NCBI RefSeq assembly: GCF_036373705.1
Contig: NC_089858.1
Location: 15,676,749 to 15,740,748 of the forward strand
Source of the DNA: Amia ocellicauda
Lineage: Eukaryota; Chordata; Actinopteri; Amiiformes; Amiidae
Length of the DNA stretch: 64,000 nucleotides
Reading direction: 5' to 3'
The translations under genes were made by a program, and so were the position numbers. The notes beneath the pieces are model-generated. The model saw only the letters and a list, made by a program, of their open reading frames with translations. It had not been told where the DNA came from and did not search any database. Positions 1-12,514 of this stretch are shown here, piece after piece; position 1 is the first letter of the stretch, and each line of letters starts with the position of its first letter.

Positions 1-2590
1 TAAACTCTGAAAGTGAGATGACTTGTGCTGGGAGCCCTGCGTTCTCTGTGTGGGTTCTATATGGAATGCAGAGAACCATTCTAGAACAAGCAAGGGTTCT
101 GTCCACACGCGCAGTGGGCCTCACCGATGACCAGCATCTTCATGTGGAGACTTGAGCAGATCTACCTGTGCTGTTGTTACCGGTTTAAATATAACGAATA
201 CAGTAAGCAAGAGTGGATGCACACAACAGGATTTTTTCCAGATATGAAAGTAATTAAATCACTTATTATAACGTGAACTTATGTTTTTCTATTTTTTCCC
301 AGGAAGTGCACACACATTCCATTTGCTATAATCCCTGTGGAAGGAGTCTGAGTGACCCAAATGAGGTTTGAGAAATTACATTACAACCAACTTCTTGTGT
401 GTTATATGTTAATTATAATCATTTTTGTTGGTGGTGTTTTGTTTTAAACTCGTCCGATCAAAGCTGTAACTGGGCAGTAAAAATAATTAATAACAATCAG
501 AAGAATGTTTAAAAAAAAAAAAAGATTTGTGTGTTGTTTATGGGGCTGGAAATATATGTCTTTCATGTGAATTGTGATCCATAGGAATGCACACAGGGAT
601 CTGTGTGTAATTATCACAGGGACAGCCCGGCATTGTGTGCGTGAACAGATACTCACTCCTTTGTTCAGCACAGCCACTGTATATCTCCCTGTGAGGCACG
701 ACCATTAATACAGGTTGGAGAGGAATCTGCTAGTGTAATAGTACTGGGGTTGTATTTTCAAAGTTTCAGATATTTGTTTTCGTTTTTTCCTCCTCTTACA
801 AAAGTGGGCAATAATACTTCGGGCAGTAGGAGAGAAAGGCCTTTCTAGTGCAGTGAAGTCTGACTTCTCTCGCAATAGTGGAGGGAGTCTGCCCCCTGCT
901 GGGGAAAGAAAAGAACCACAGGCGAGAGCGACAGAGAGAAGTGTATAGGCCAAGACTTTGCACATAGATACAGAAATAAAACAGATCCAAGCCTGAGATG
1001 TTAACAGATATTAAAGTTTGCTTTTCCGTGTCCTCGGTGCTACTGTTAGGTGTTGTATCCCTTTGTCATTGTCCTTTGTTTTGCCAGCCCAGTATCCCGA
1101 CCCTTTTTTACGTTTTAATGATCCTGAATGCAGGAATATCTGGATGGCAGAGGTTTATTCTTGTGCAGGGTGTGTGCTGGATTTCCCCTGGAGTGAGAAA
1201 ACCACAGAGAGAGACGTGTGGCAAGATGCAAATATCTCTGGCTACGAAATAATCATCTAAAAATAAAAGAAAACAAGAAATGGGAGTCACTTTAAAACCA
1301 TGGCCATTGTGCAGTATGCCTAAAACAGACACTATTTAATTGGGCATATTTCCCACGTGTCTTCACTATGAATGTAATGTTTTTCTAGCGGTTATGCCAC
1401 AGTGCCATCCTGCATCTCTGAGGCAGGCTAGCAGACTGCTCAGAGGATGGTAAGTTGTAATTTATTTATTGTTTGTTTTAGATTTAATAATTATAATTAT
1501 AATATAGGATTTCACATTATATCATTAACATATTATACACTGACATATGTGAACTGTCTTACATGCACTTTAAGAAATGTACTCATGAATTAAACTCAAA
1601 AACACTTACAAAACTGTCCCCAAAAAAGAAAATCACGGGTCTTGTAAAATGTAATTTCAGCCCTGTCGGTGCACGATGTATAGTGTTGTTCATGTAGGTT
1701 ATACAAACATACGAAAAGATAAATGAGCATTTAATGTGTATTTTGCAATATAAAATAATCAGATTTATACCGTACACGTAACTGCCCTGCTCTTGTCTGT
1801 CTTGCTGCCCTGTCTGGTTACACTTCTGACTTCAAGGGGGGAGAGGGAAAGCAATATGCAGCCTACGGTAAGTGTCTAGTTTAATTTAATTCAATAATCC
1901 CGATAAATGAAATAAATCCCTTTTGGGACCCTCATTTACTTGGTTACTGAGATAATGTGAAATGAGGTTCACAGAGAAAAAATTAGGACCCTATGGTTGA
2001 TTGAGCTCTTACAAAAAGAAAAATATTAATACTCAGATACACTTTATATTTATGATTTTAGTTTAATGAATGAGTGCATCCATGTGGAAAACAATCAGAA
2101 GCAAAAAAAAAAAAAGAACGAAAGAAAGAAAGAAAAAGAAATCCGAGAGTTTTAATAAATCGGCTGCAGGAGCTGCTGAACAGCTGGGTCGCACGCTGAT
2201 CTGTGAGCCGCAAACTGGGTTAGAGATCCGTCCACACAGACAGAAGGAGAAACTGGTTTCAAACTGGCTGTGACAAAGTTACACGCAGCAAAACAATGCA
2301 TGAAAAGAACCTTTTCCTGATTCCTACATGTAATCGGTTTCATTACAAGCTCCCCCCGGCAGTGCTGGTGTTTCTGGGCCAGTGTGTCAAGGGTGGGTGG
2401 ACACTGTACCCCACCCCCCACAGCCCCCACAGGCCAGCACCGCCACACACTGACCACTGGCTCTGCTAATGCTCCCCACTCACCGGATAGCGTTTACAAT
2501 GCTGAGATTCCTTTATATTTCAAAAATGCAAAATTATTTGAAAATTTTGGTAATGATGGTGATATTATGATTAGTATTATTACTAGTATT

Positions 2591-2603
2591 ATTAATAATA
2601 ATC

Positions 2604-2634
<31 letters not shown>
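2591..2634. repeat. (AAT)n microsatellite
   Basis: AAT repeats with one interruption are seen directly. Another triplet repeat, (TTA)n, follows 37 bp later, and together they form a compound locus of opposite sense. Confidence 0.9.
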
Positions 2635-2635
<1 letters not shown>

Positions 2636-2668
2636 CTGAATATGTATTTTCCCACTTACTATTAGACC

Positions 2669-2670
<2 letters not shown>

Positions 2671-2730
<60 letters not shown>
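2671..2730. repeat. (TTA)20 microsatellite
   Basis: Sixty bases of uninterrupted TTA/ATT repeat. The purity suggests recent expansion and likely length polymorphism. Confidence 0.95.
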
Positions 2731-2731
<1 letters not shown>

Positions 2732-4752
2732 GGATCATGTAAATTCATTACGAAGGGTCAGATTCATTTAATTTAATTTATTTGTTTTTTATTAACATTA
2801 AAAAAAGAAATAAGAGGAATACAAACTGTCACATTAATTGTTTATTAATTCCCCAACATAGCCTTCAAATCTCTTAACAGTATTTAAATACTTAAACTAA
2901 AATGATAACAATAATGAAATTGGCTACTATGCACAATAGCCTATTGCAACACAAAATTCGTTAAATAGCGATTTTATTTTCTGGAAAAAGAATTGTAAAG
3001 TGAAACGTTTTAAACAGTAAATTGTAATTGTCTAACAGTTAATTCGTTAATTACAATGAAGTGCTGGGTATTCGCGGAAGTTTGCAGCCGCTCTGCTCAT
3101 TTACACACCTGCGCCGGTTTGCACCGGACCGTGTACTGACCATAGGTACAGTTAACATTAGACATATAGATTTTTTGGGGGGTGGGGGGTCAACTTCCTA
3201 TTTGACCAGATCTAAAGATCTGTTGAGGAAACTGAGCGCCACAGTCTGTGTTCTCCGACAACCCAAATGCAAATAGACTGGAAGCACACTGGATGAATGA
3301 AGTGAAAAACTGCAGAATTTATTCCTAAAATGATAACTGTATACTTTAATTCTACCTATTCAATGTCCATTACAATAGGACCCAATAAAAGGTGTTAATA
3401 AAGTTGAAAATGTGAAAGTGCATGCTAATAAACAAGACTTTTCATTTGTAAGCATTTATCATTTGTGGATCTTAGACGTGTTTAACTAGGTGTGGTGTAT
3501 TTCATAACCATAACCAAGACTCAACAAGCGAATCGATCTGCCCCTTTCTCAACTGCACATGTGAAGTTCACACTTTGAACACATTTCAATATACTTAGTG
3601 TTCAGTTTAAGGTATGGAATATGGTGTGATCAGTATTTAAAAATATTAATAAAATAATGTATAGAGTTATGATAATATGATATATAATATTCGATCGTGG
3701 GTGTTTGTTGATTCCCTTTTTGGGGGTGTTTTGCTGGAGGATTGAAACCATCAGGGAGCTGAGAGGAATCCCCAGCACAAAGACATCTCTTTTTAATGCC
3801 CAGGATAAATGCAACATCATTTAGTTTCATTTGTTTCTACAAAACAATCCTTACAAAAGTTTGTGTTGTTGTTGTTTGTTTGTTTTGTTGTACTTGTTTT
3901 TTGTACATTTAAAATCTTCAGAGAGCTGAAACAGGCTCCTCTTTAAACTGAGATAATTTAGTTTTAATCAGAATTGACAGATTCCCTGAATAATAGATTA
4001 AAACATTTGTTTTCCTTAGATTGAGATGGTACAATTTGAATTTGTATTATTATTTGTTTATTTGTTTGTTTATATATGTTTATATGTGGGTGTGGGTGTT
4101 TGGGGTCGGAGTTAATGTAATAATAACAATAATAATACAAATAATAATAATAATAATAGAGTTGAATGTGTTTGAAATGTCATGAAATATTAAGCAGCTG
4201 CCTGACAGATTGCCCGTCTGTAGAGAGTAGTGTTCGAGTGCCCTCTACTGTCCCACATGGTGCACTGCATGCAATAATATTTTCTTTAGAGAGAGGGTAA
4301 ATTTACTCTGCTATTTCTTCCAAATTGAATTCAGATGCAGCTGTCAGTCTGATTTTGCCTCTCTGTCCTATGATGGCTGCACTTATTTTGTGTGGTTTAG
4401 GCATCTGTTGCTGCCGTGAGTTAGGAGCCCGTTGTTTTCTGTTTGGCTGAGTGCTCGTCTCAGTGTGGCGGGGGCAGGGGTGCGCAGGTCTGGCTCTTGT
4501 GGCTGCAGTCCAGCAGGGTTATAGCCCCCGCACAGGCACAAGCACATTCACAATCAAGCAAATTGCACCAATTAAGCAAACAGAGACTAATTCATAGAGA
4601 GCTCAGATGTACTGAGAGCCGAAGATCCAGGGTCTGGGCTGAGGGAAGAGGCTCTCTGTGGCAGGGAGCACTGCTCTCACCCCAAAATACAGACATACAG
4701 CTTATAGTCAACATCAGCCTTCAGGTCCTAAGAGGTGTGGATGTTGGATGAC

Positions 4753-4794
4753 CTTGTTCTTGTTCTTGTTCTTGTTCTTGTTCTTCTTCTTCTT
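4753..4794. repeat. (TTGTTC)n/(TTC)n compound microsatellite
   Basis: Hexanucleotide TTGTTC units grade into TTC units, a pyrimidine-rich tract on the plus strand. Confidence 0.9.
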
Positions 4795-5157
4795 CGTCAA
4801 TAGCTCATTCCCTGTTGCACATGCTGTGATTTCAGTGACTGAAGTTATTGAGCATTATTGAATTAGACTTCCCAGGACATCTGTTAACCTGGCTCTCAGA
4901 GGTAATCAGACTAATGGACTTTAAACTTCTCAAAATACATACATAAATAAATAAGTAAAAAAAAAACACTCCACTTGCCTGCTAATCAATTGCCAGAATG
5001 CATCTGGTAATTAAGTGTAGTTAAGCACAGCAGTGAGATAAATGTGCAGATCAATGTATGTGAGAGTGCAGTGCGGCCTGCATGATGACTGACAGGTGGA
5101 GGGGCTCGGGGGGCAGCAGCCAGGCCAGGCAGCGAGGGGGTGGGTGCCCTGGACTGC

Positions 5158-5159
<2 letters not shown>

Positions 5160-5195
<36 letters not shown>
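5160..5195. repeat. (CA)18 microsatellite
   Basis: An uninterrupted CA dinucleotide run, read directly. Confidence 0.95.
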
Positions 5196-5197
<2 letters not shown>

Positions 5198-6984
5198 GCC
5201 ACAAGCCTACAGTGTGGTTAGGAAAGGTATTTTTATGGGAGGTCAGACTCAATGAAATTCAAAGCAATTATCTCCGACATACCACTGTTCATGCCAAAAA
5301 ATCCCAGTTCTCTCGCTAATTAAAACACCAAGACTTACATTCATATTTCCAAACCAATAAAATGCAGGCTTGAACCATGTTTTCGGATCTTGTCTAAAAA
5401 AATATAAAAGAACGAAAAGCGAAAGCCACCCTGGAATGTATGAAACGCATTCATGGGGACTGAACTCTGAAAGCAAGGAGGAATCACAGCCAAACCCCTC
5501 TTCTGGATACCCTGCTGTGCTGGAGATGCAAAAGATTAAAATATAGCATGCAAAATGCGACACAGAGCTCCCTGCCAGGGTATTTAAAGCATCTGAATAG
5601 AATCCAAACTTGGTAAGAAGCCATATAGTGAAACGCTAAAGTCTGAGCAATCATCTGAACAGTCCGTGCCGAGCTGTGAAGAAGCCATATTTTAAGGCAG
5701 TGATAAAGAGCAGACCTGTTCCTCCTGCTGTTCATAAAGACGAGTTACGGAGATGGAAAAGTTCAGAATCAGAGGCTGCAGGGAGCCCTGGTCCTGTATC
5801 TCACTGTTTTATTGATAAGGGACTTTGAAACACGAGATCCAAGACACACAAATGGGGATTCCTTCAAGCTGAAACTAAATACCTGCAGTCCTTCTAATGA
5901 TGAGAAAACATATTGCAGATACCCAGGTTTCGACTCATGGCTGTCTGTGTTGTTTTGATATAGTTTGATATGTCCCCTCCCACCCCTGCCAGAATTTGAT
6001 AAAACCTAACTTTCGGGGACCCAGTGTCACTGTGCTCTCAGGGCCTGTGAGCAACCCACTCTCACAGAGCTGCTCAGCGGAAACAGCAGCGCCTGTTTGA
6101 AGATGACAAACCCGCCTGGCCTTCTTGATCATTACTCCTGCCAAGCAATATTCATAAATTTAATTTCAAATCAGTTTCCTTTTATTAGTTTCTGTGTTAT
6201 TAAATGAGATTGCTTCATCTTAATATATTTCAGGGCTTGAAACGGGGCTCTGAGCTGTTATTCAAATCAAATAACACGTCCCTTACTTGTGCGTGGCACT
6301 AATAAATGCCAGCTTTTGATACATTCGCAGACAACCGTCGTGTATATAACAGCAGGCAATAATGCTGGTAATGTCCTCTTTAACTACAGATCTGGAAAGT
6401 GAAGACAGTTCAGCTGCCTTTCAGTGGGGCTGCTCCCTCCAGCACAGCCCTCAGCCACACAGGCAGAGCGATCGGACGAGCTGCAGCAGGACTGTGCATA
6501 ATTAAGACTTTTCAACACACACAAAAATCAACCTGGTGTATTTCTTCACACTGATTTCCATGTGCACGAGCAAGATGGCGTTACAGTGAACACCAGCAGA
6601 TGGTTAAGGCGGGTCAGGTGTCTGTCTTTAACCCGTGTCAGACTCAAAACTGCTGCAGGACTGCTGGCCCCCTCGGCTCCCAAAGGGTTAAAACATTAAC
6701 AAGCTCCTTTCTTCTTCTTTTATCTGCATTGCCAGATGACTACGCGTGTAAAGGTTGCAGCTTAGACAGCTTAACTGCTATAGGGAATGACCTTTACTTT
6801 TAAAATGAATATGTATTATTATTATAATAATTATTATTGTAAAATGTATGCACAAGAAACATGCATTTTTTTATTATTCATGTAAAATGTTAGTCAATGA
6901 GCCTACAGGCTCCTCATGCCACCCCCTACTCCTCCCACCCGTCCACCCCCCCCTTCCCTCAGCTCTCTCATTTACCATCAGCGC

Positions 6985-7265
6985 AGAAGCTTCCTGACAA
7001 TGGAAATTAATATGCGCTGAACACTGTCCCCTTTATTTGCTCAGCGTGGTTTTTCTGGGCAACTTTATCAGGAGTAACATTATCAAGAGCTTTGCTGTGA
7101 GCTTATTCATCACATTCACATCTGTGCCGGCCCAACACTTGTCACTGTCAATCAAGCAGCAATAATACACAGATGATTCTCTCATTTGGTTTAATAAAAT
7201 CTCTTGGCTTATTTGCACTGCAGTCATTATAGCCCATAATTGCTGTATTGAGGTGTAAGGGAGGC
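6985..7265. promoter_or_regulatory. Candidate conserved noncoding element with PBX/PREP site
   Basis: This non-repetitive, AT-rich block carries a perfect PBX-PREP decamer on the minus strand (7145-7154 on plus reads CTGTCAATCA) and several TAAT/ATTA cores. Its unique-sequence look amid microsatellites resembles vertebrate conserved enhancers, but conservation cannot be judged from one sequence. Confidence 0.25.
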
Positions 7266-7625
7266 AGTAGCCTGGGGGATAAGAGAAGACTATAGCTATA
7301 TGAAGGATTTATTTTTTTGCCTCTTTCTCTCCCTAGTCGCTCATATTCCTAAAATTAATATTGCATTTGAATCCAGCCCGTGCTCTTCTTATGCAGGATA
7401 ACATCGTTATTACCTATTATCAGGATGCGGAGTCATTCGTTCTTAGTTTTATGTCTTTGCTGTCAAGGCAAATTTCATTGGGAGCTGCCACATGCAATTT
7501 TTAACTGTCATTTAAACCAAATTCAAGATGTGAATTAGGGGGCTCCAGGATTTCAAAGGAATGGACTGACATGAAGCATAACTGTGAGACATATTTCTCC
7601 TGGAATTAAAGTTTAAGAACTCACA

Positions 7626-7679
7626 GCTGTTGTTGTTGTTGTTGTTGTGTGTGTATGTATGTATGTGTGTGTGTTGTGC
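7626..7679. repeat. (TTG)n/(TGTA)n compound microsatellite
   Basis: TTG repeats pass into TG and TGTA units. They are read directly and lie in gene-free DNA. Confidence 0.85.
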
Positions 7680-8639
7680 ATGTGTATCCGCATGTTGGGT
7701 CAGCTTTTCATGTGTTACTTTGCTTGTCCTGGACTCTGTTTTGACAAGCCTGCCAACAGTTTCCTCCAGGACAACATGGAAACAAGGGCACTGCAGCTGA
7801 GCCCCCTGTACGGCATGTGTACTGAGCACGACCCGGTTACTTAATTGGTATTTAGGTTGTGTGATTGACACTGCTCTTGAGTTGTTAAGAACTGATTTTG
7901 TTCCAGCCAACACATGTTGAGATTTTAACATCTTAAATATTTTTAACAATGTAGAGATTTTATTTTCCATTCCTTTCAACTGTAAGTTTTTTTTAATGAT
8001 CCTCTCTCATCCTACATAAGTAAAATTATTTTCATATTTCATAGTTTTAAAATAATTACATTAATTTAACATTTGATTTGAATAGATATTACTGTTGATC
8101 TCAAGAAACACACACATACAGTACACGCATGTAACATACATACATACATCAGTAAATGCATTGTGATAACTGTGTTAATTCAGCCCTGAAACTGCAGCCA
8201 ATCCCCTCGCTTGGATCCACAGTCCGCAGACAGCAGCCTTCCGCTTTAAATCCATCTGCTCAGTAATATGGCTGGGGAACGAGGCAGACACAAGCAAATT
8301 ACCAATGAATATTAAACACTTTCATTAAGAAGAAGCATATTAAAAGTTGGACATGCAATATTATTATTTTTTTAAATAACGGTTAGTCATTAAATAGATT
8401 AAACTGTATCTCTGTGTAAAACTGTCTTTGTGTGCTGCATAAATGTCTTTAATAGTCAGAAGTGGTCGGTAATGGCACTCAAGAGAATGGGGTTTAATGT
8501 GGCTCGGGGCAAGAAGAAAAAACACTAATAAATGGGTTTTGTTAAAGCTAACATATTTAACCATATGTTTGATATGCAGGGTGTGTATTTATAGATGGCT
8601 GTACAGTTTAACTGAAACTGTCCCATTGTTTCTTTAAAC

Positions 8640-8965
8640 TGGTTTGTTTTAAAGAGGTTCTAATTAGTGTTTTGGAGTGAAGTCAGTGACCTTGTGGTGA
8701 TATTTACCCCCGAATTCTCTGATCCACAATAAGAACTAGATGCAAATTGCCTTCGTCAATGAAGTGTAGTAGAAACAAAATAGAATCAGATTATAGAGCA
8801 ATAATGAAGTCAATAATTAGGTTTTACATTCAAAGCTGGACAATGTCATTTTCTCCAATTAATTTCAGCAGTGAAGCATTAAATTAGATTTATTCTGAAT
8901 AATTACGGAGTTTAATTGTCATGAGATCGATCATTTATCATAACCACACTGCTGAAGAGCTGAGC
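8640..8965. promoter_or_regulatory. Candidate conserved noncoding element, homeobox-site rich
   Basis: The block has repeated TAATTA and ATTA cores (for example near 8662, 8815, 8855-8865 and 8880-8915) in otherwise unique sequence. That texture is typical of developmental enhancers in gene deserts near homeobox clusters. It is a hypothesis only; alignment to other fish genomes would test it. Confidence 0.22.
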
Positions 8966-9784
8966 AGCAGAAAAGTACCTAAGGCAGCTAACAAACTTAT
9001 GTGTGGAACTGGCAATGACCTTTCCTTAATGGCTGGACAGAGTGAGGAAGCACAGGCAGGGCAGATGTCTGGTCTTACACATTGTTCTCATCAATATTAG
9101 TGCAAAGGGTATGTCTACCTATTAATACACTGCAGACATAAGGGAGGGAAGTGCCCCCTGTCTCTTGTGTAGCAATTGGCATGAATATCCACCCACATCA
9201 CACATTCTCACGTCTATAATAGATGCATCAGCCACATCATCATCATTAAGCTATCTGAAGATATTCGTGTGTATGACTTTTTGCTCGACATATTATTGAA
9301 TATATGTATGGTAGTGGTAGTATGAGGGTAACCAGCAGTGATGGTTAGTGGTTAGTTAGTTAGTGTAGTTATTAGGTTATGAGGAGCAGTGCTCATAAGT
9401 GAGAGTTTGTGACAGTAAGTTGGTTAGTTGTATAAAAGCAGGCATGTTAATATCTATGATAGTATGAAAGCTAGTATTTAAGCTGTTTTTACATCATAAA
9501 CCCTCTGCAATATGCAAATATGACCCCAATAAGGAAGAGACAAAGTGTGGTAGAAGGCAGCTTAAAAGTGTCATAAGGGAACGAGAAATGTATTATGGGA
9601 CTGTGGGCCAAATATGAGGCTGTGACACTTTTGTCCCCTTCAAGATTGTAGTGTGGTGTAATGTGGTACAAATACAGTAAGGCCCACTGTAGTGTAATAT
9701 GGTAAATGTGGTCAAATATAGTTTACCATGGTACAAATATGGTTTAAAATTATAAAATGTAGTGTGGTGTACAATGGTAATATA

Positions 9785-10660
9785 CACTGATCAGCCATAA
9801 CATTATAACCACCTGCCTAATATTGTGTAGGTCACCCTTTTGCAGCCAGCCCTGACCCATCAAGGCATTGACTCCACTAGACCTCTGAAGGTGTGCTGTG
9901 GTATCTGGCACCAAGACGTTAGCAGCAGATCCTTTAAGTCCTGTAAGTTGCGAGGTGGGGCCTCCATGGATCGGACTTGTTTGTCCAGCACATCCCACAG
10001 ATGCTCGATTGGATTGAGATCTGGGGAATTTGGAGGCCAAGTCAACACCTTGAACTCGTGATTCATCAGACCAGGCCACCTTCTTCCATTGCTCCGTGGT
10101 CCAGTTCTGATGCTCACGTGCCCATTGTAGGCGCTTTCGGCAGTGGACAGGGGTCAGCATGGGCACCCTGACTGGTCCCCATACACAACAAACTGCGATG
10201 CACTGTGTGTTCTGACACCTTTCTATCAGAACCAGCATTAACGTTTTCAGCAATTTGAGCTACAGTAGCTCGTCTGTTGGATCGGACCACACGGGCCAGC
10301 CTTCGCTTCCCACATGCATCAGTGAGCCTTGGCCGCCCATGACCCTGTCGCCAGTTCAACGCTTTTCCTTCCTTGGACCACTTTTGATAGGTACTGACCA
10401 CTGCAGACCGGGAACACCCCACAAGAGCTGCAGTTTCGGAGATGCTCTGACCCAGTCGTCTGACCATCACAATTTGGCCCGTGTCAAAGTCGCTCAGATC
10501 CTTACGCTGCCCATTTTTCCTGCTTCTAACACATCAGCTTTGAGGAGAAAATGTTCACTTGCTGCCTAATATATCCCACACACTGACAGGTGCCATGATA
10601 ACGAGATTATCAATACTTCACCTGTCAGTGGTCTGTCCAATATGGCTGATTGGTGTGTGG
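9785..10660 (-). mobile_element. Tc1-like DNA transposon, internally deleted
   Basis: The left end CACTGATCAGCCATAACATT and a diverged inverted copy at the right end (around 10640-10657) bound an 876-bp element, flanked by TA. The inside encodes, on the minus strand, pieces of a Tc1/mariner transposase. The first part (about 10114-10470) has the paired-like helix-turn-helix N-terminus ([20 protein letters not shown]). After a frame change come HQNWTTEQWKKVAWSDESR and then directly NSPDLNPIEHLWDVL. The catalytic stretch between those two motifs is missing, so the copy is non-autonomous and shorter than the usual 1.3-1.7 kb. Confidence 0.9.
9860..10470 (-). pseudogene. Tc1-like transposase fragment, frameshifted and deleted
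   Basis: Recognisable parts are the N-terminal DNA-binding HTH region (10114-10470), a WSDESR motif normally just ahead of the second catalytic region, and the C-terminal SPDLNPIEHLWDVLDK motif that carries the third acidic residue region of the DDE domain. They lie in different frames and most of the DDE core is gone, so no active enzyme can be made. Confidence 0.88.
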
Positions 10661-11133
10661 TAAAGTGTTGTATGGTGTAGGGTGGTAACATATGTTAAAA
10701 TATGTTAAATTAATGGTATTAACATAGTATGATCATGGTAAAATAATGCTAAATCATAGTAACAACAAAAATGTGGTACAAACATGGTAGAAATATGATA
10801 AAAACATAGTAGAATCATGGTAAAAATATTGTATAAACAACACTACACTACTACACCTACTACTACTACTGCTCTCCAAAAGCTTATTTTTATTCCGGTT
10901 CAAAAACTGCTGACAGCTTTCCTGCTAGACAGACATTAAGTCTGTGAGTTTGAGTCAGTGTCAGTGAAATTTAGTATAAAATGATCGAGTCTTTGGAATC
11001 GACTAATCTGAACTGAAACGTGAATCGAGTCTATCAAATTAATCGACCTGCCCGTCACTGCTTGAGTTACATAAAACCCACCTATCAAAACACAAGAATC
11101 CACTGATTTACCCACCTTAAAAAACAAGAACGT

Positions 11134-11232
11134 CCAATCAGAAAGGGTTTATAACGGGCTTTACAATTTGATTGACAGCCATTTAAACCAATCCAAGGTC
11201 GAATTAAACTCGGTGTGTGACTTCTAACCAAT
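11134..11232 (+). promoter_or_regulatory. CCAAT-box cluster with PBX/PREP decamer
   Basis: Three CCAAT boxes occur within 100 bp (11134-11138, reading CCAATCAG, the full NF-Y consensus; 11188-11192; 11228-11232), and a perfect TGATTGACAG decamer sits between the first two at 11169-11178. CCAAT is the NF-Y site and TGATTGACAG is the PBX-PREP/MEIS heterodimer site. Sites are seen directly; occupancy is inference. Confidence 0.5.
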
Positions 11233-11329
11233 GGAGGTCGAGGACTGGTTTCAGAGATCCGATTTCAATGGGGTGAGTCCGGTGTCTGGGGTTATCTGTG
11301 GTTGATTTAAAGATGTCTGACCAAGGATA

Positions 11330-11900
11330 GCGGATTAAAGAGCAGCCAGTTGGAAAACACCGTTGAGAAGACAGCGGCCCCCAACCGAGCCTGATCTTTC
11401 ACACCCGCAAGCCAGTGTCGAGGATGATGTTGTAAAGCACAGATACAGGTCAGGGCGGGTCTTATTCTTCGTGTTACTTTGGCGAGATCGATGTAATAAT
11501 GGTCATGTTGTGTTATTGCATTATTCTGTTGTGTCGTGTGTGTTTCCCAGGCGTGCAATGTAAGTGTGTTGTCTGCGCTGCGTGTCGCGTCGCCGTTTCA
11601 GTCGCCTTGGCTGTGCGAAGACAATAAATCGGCGAAAGAAAACTATTCAGCACAGATATTTCTGATCACAACCAAGCCTGATGACCGAGGCTGGCTGTGA
11701 CTGATGCGCTTACTAGCCAGTCACGATCGAGAGCGTACGCCCGTCTGCGCTCGATCAGCCAATCACCTGTCCGCGGAGAGGACGTACCCGCCCTCTGCTC
11801 AGGTTCGGTTGAGGCCCGGTGTTTGTGTGTGACGGCAGCAGCGCTTGTCTGCTCTGGTCGGGAAATATTGGGAATAATTGTGGACTGTGGCGACATTCAG
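11330..11900 (+). promoter_or_regulatory. aktip: Putative aktip promoter and non-coding first exon
   Basis: This stretch is richer in CpG than anything to its left and precedes the first coding exon of aktip by about 1.4 kb. A good donor, CAG then GTGGGA, follows position 11900, so a 5' UTR exon ending there and splicing to the acceptor at 13251-13252 is plausible. A CCAAT box lies at 11759-11763. The exact transcription start cannot be read from sequence; 5' RACE or RNA-seq would settle it. Confidence 0.45.
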
Positions 11901-11915
11901 GTGGGACAGAGGAGA

Positions 11916-11947
<32 letters not shown>

Positions 11948-11999
11948 AATTTAAATGTCTGCCTACAGGCTATGTATGTATGTATGTATGTATGTATGT
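11916..11999. repeat. (TG)n and (TATG)n microsatellites
   Basis: A (TG)12 run at 11916-11940 is followed by (TATG)7 at 11971-11999. They sit just inside the putative first aktip intron. Confidence 0.9.
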
Positions 12000-12482
12000 G
12001 TCGTAGTGTTTTTGAAACGGATGTTTGGTTGTATTATTTTAACACTATTCCATGAACACCGCGGGGAATATGCTAAATCATACATGGCAAGCGCAAAGTA
12101 TACTGCTGGCGAGATGCCATTGTCCACAGCGGATGAATACAGATTGAATGCATTATTTAAAAAACACCCCCCAAAACCCGTCCATATGCAAATATTGTCT
12201 TGCATGACAAGGTTTCTTTTTTTTTCATTTCAAGATCTAATTTCATCCCAATCTGTGTACATAAAGATAAGCCTGTGTTTATGATCGCAGAGGCTTTGCG
12301 TCACCCACATAGACTGCAATAATACAATGACTGCTGTTACTCAGCCTATGTGAATTAGAAACCCAGGTCTAATGATTGTCTTCATTGACTTCAGCATGGT
12401 ATAGCTACATGTCAAAACGTTACAAATGCAGCGTTTTATGCAACTCTGAAATCACGTGAACGGGGATATTGTAATTGTTCTG

Positions 12483-12484
<2 letters not shown>

Positions 12485-12514
<30 letters not shown>
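12485..12514. repeat. (ATT)10 microsatellite
   Basis: A pure ATT run inside the putative first intron of aktip. Confidence 0.93.

Larger units (their letters stand above)
1..9640. other. Gene-free upstream DNA
   Basis: No open reading frame here resembles a protein, and none has convincing splice sites around it. The stretch contains microsatellites (annotated separately), AT-rich unique sequence, and patches dense in TAATTA-type homeodomain sites. In human the neighbour on this side of AKTIP is RPGRIP1L, some 100 kb away, so the lack of a second gene here is expected. I see no tRNA or other RNA gene. Confidence 0.6.
9640..10835. repeat. Degenerate ATGGTA-rich repeat block split by a Tc1-like element
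   Basis: On both sides of the Tc1-like element (9640-9780 and 10665-10835) the DNA is built of degenerate short units around ATGGTA/ATGGTAAAA/TGGTACAAA. The two halves have the same texture, so they are most simply one degenerate simple-sequence array into which the transposon inserted. Confidence 0.5.
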
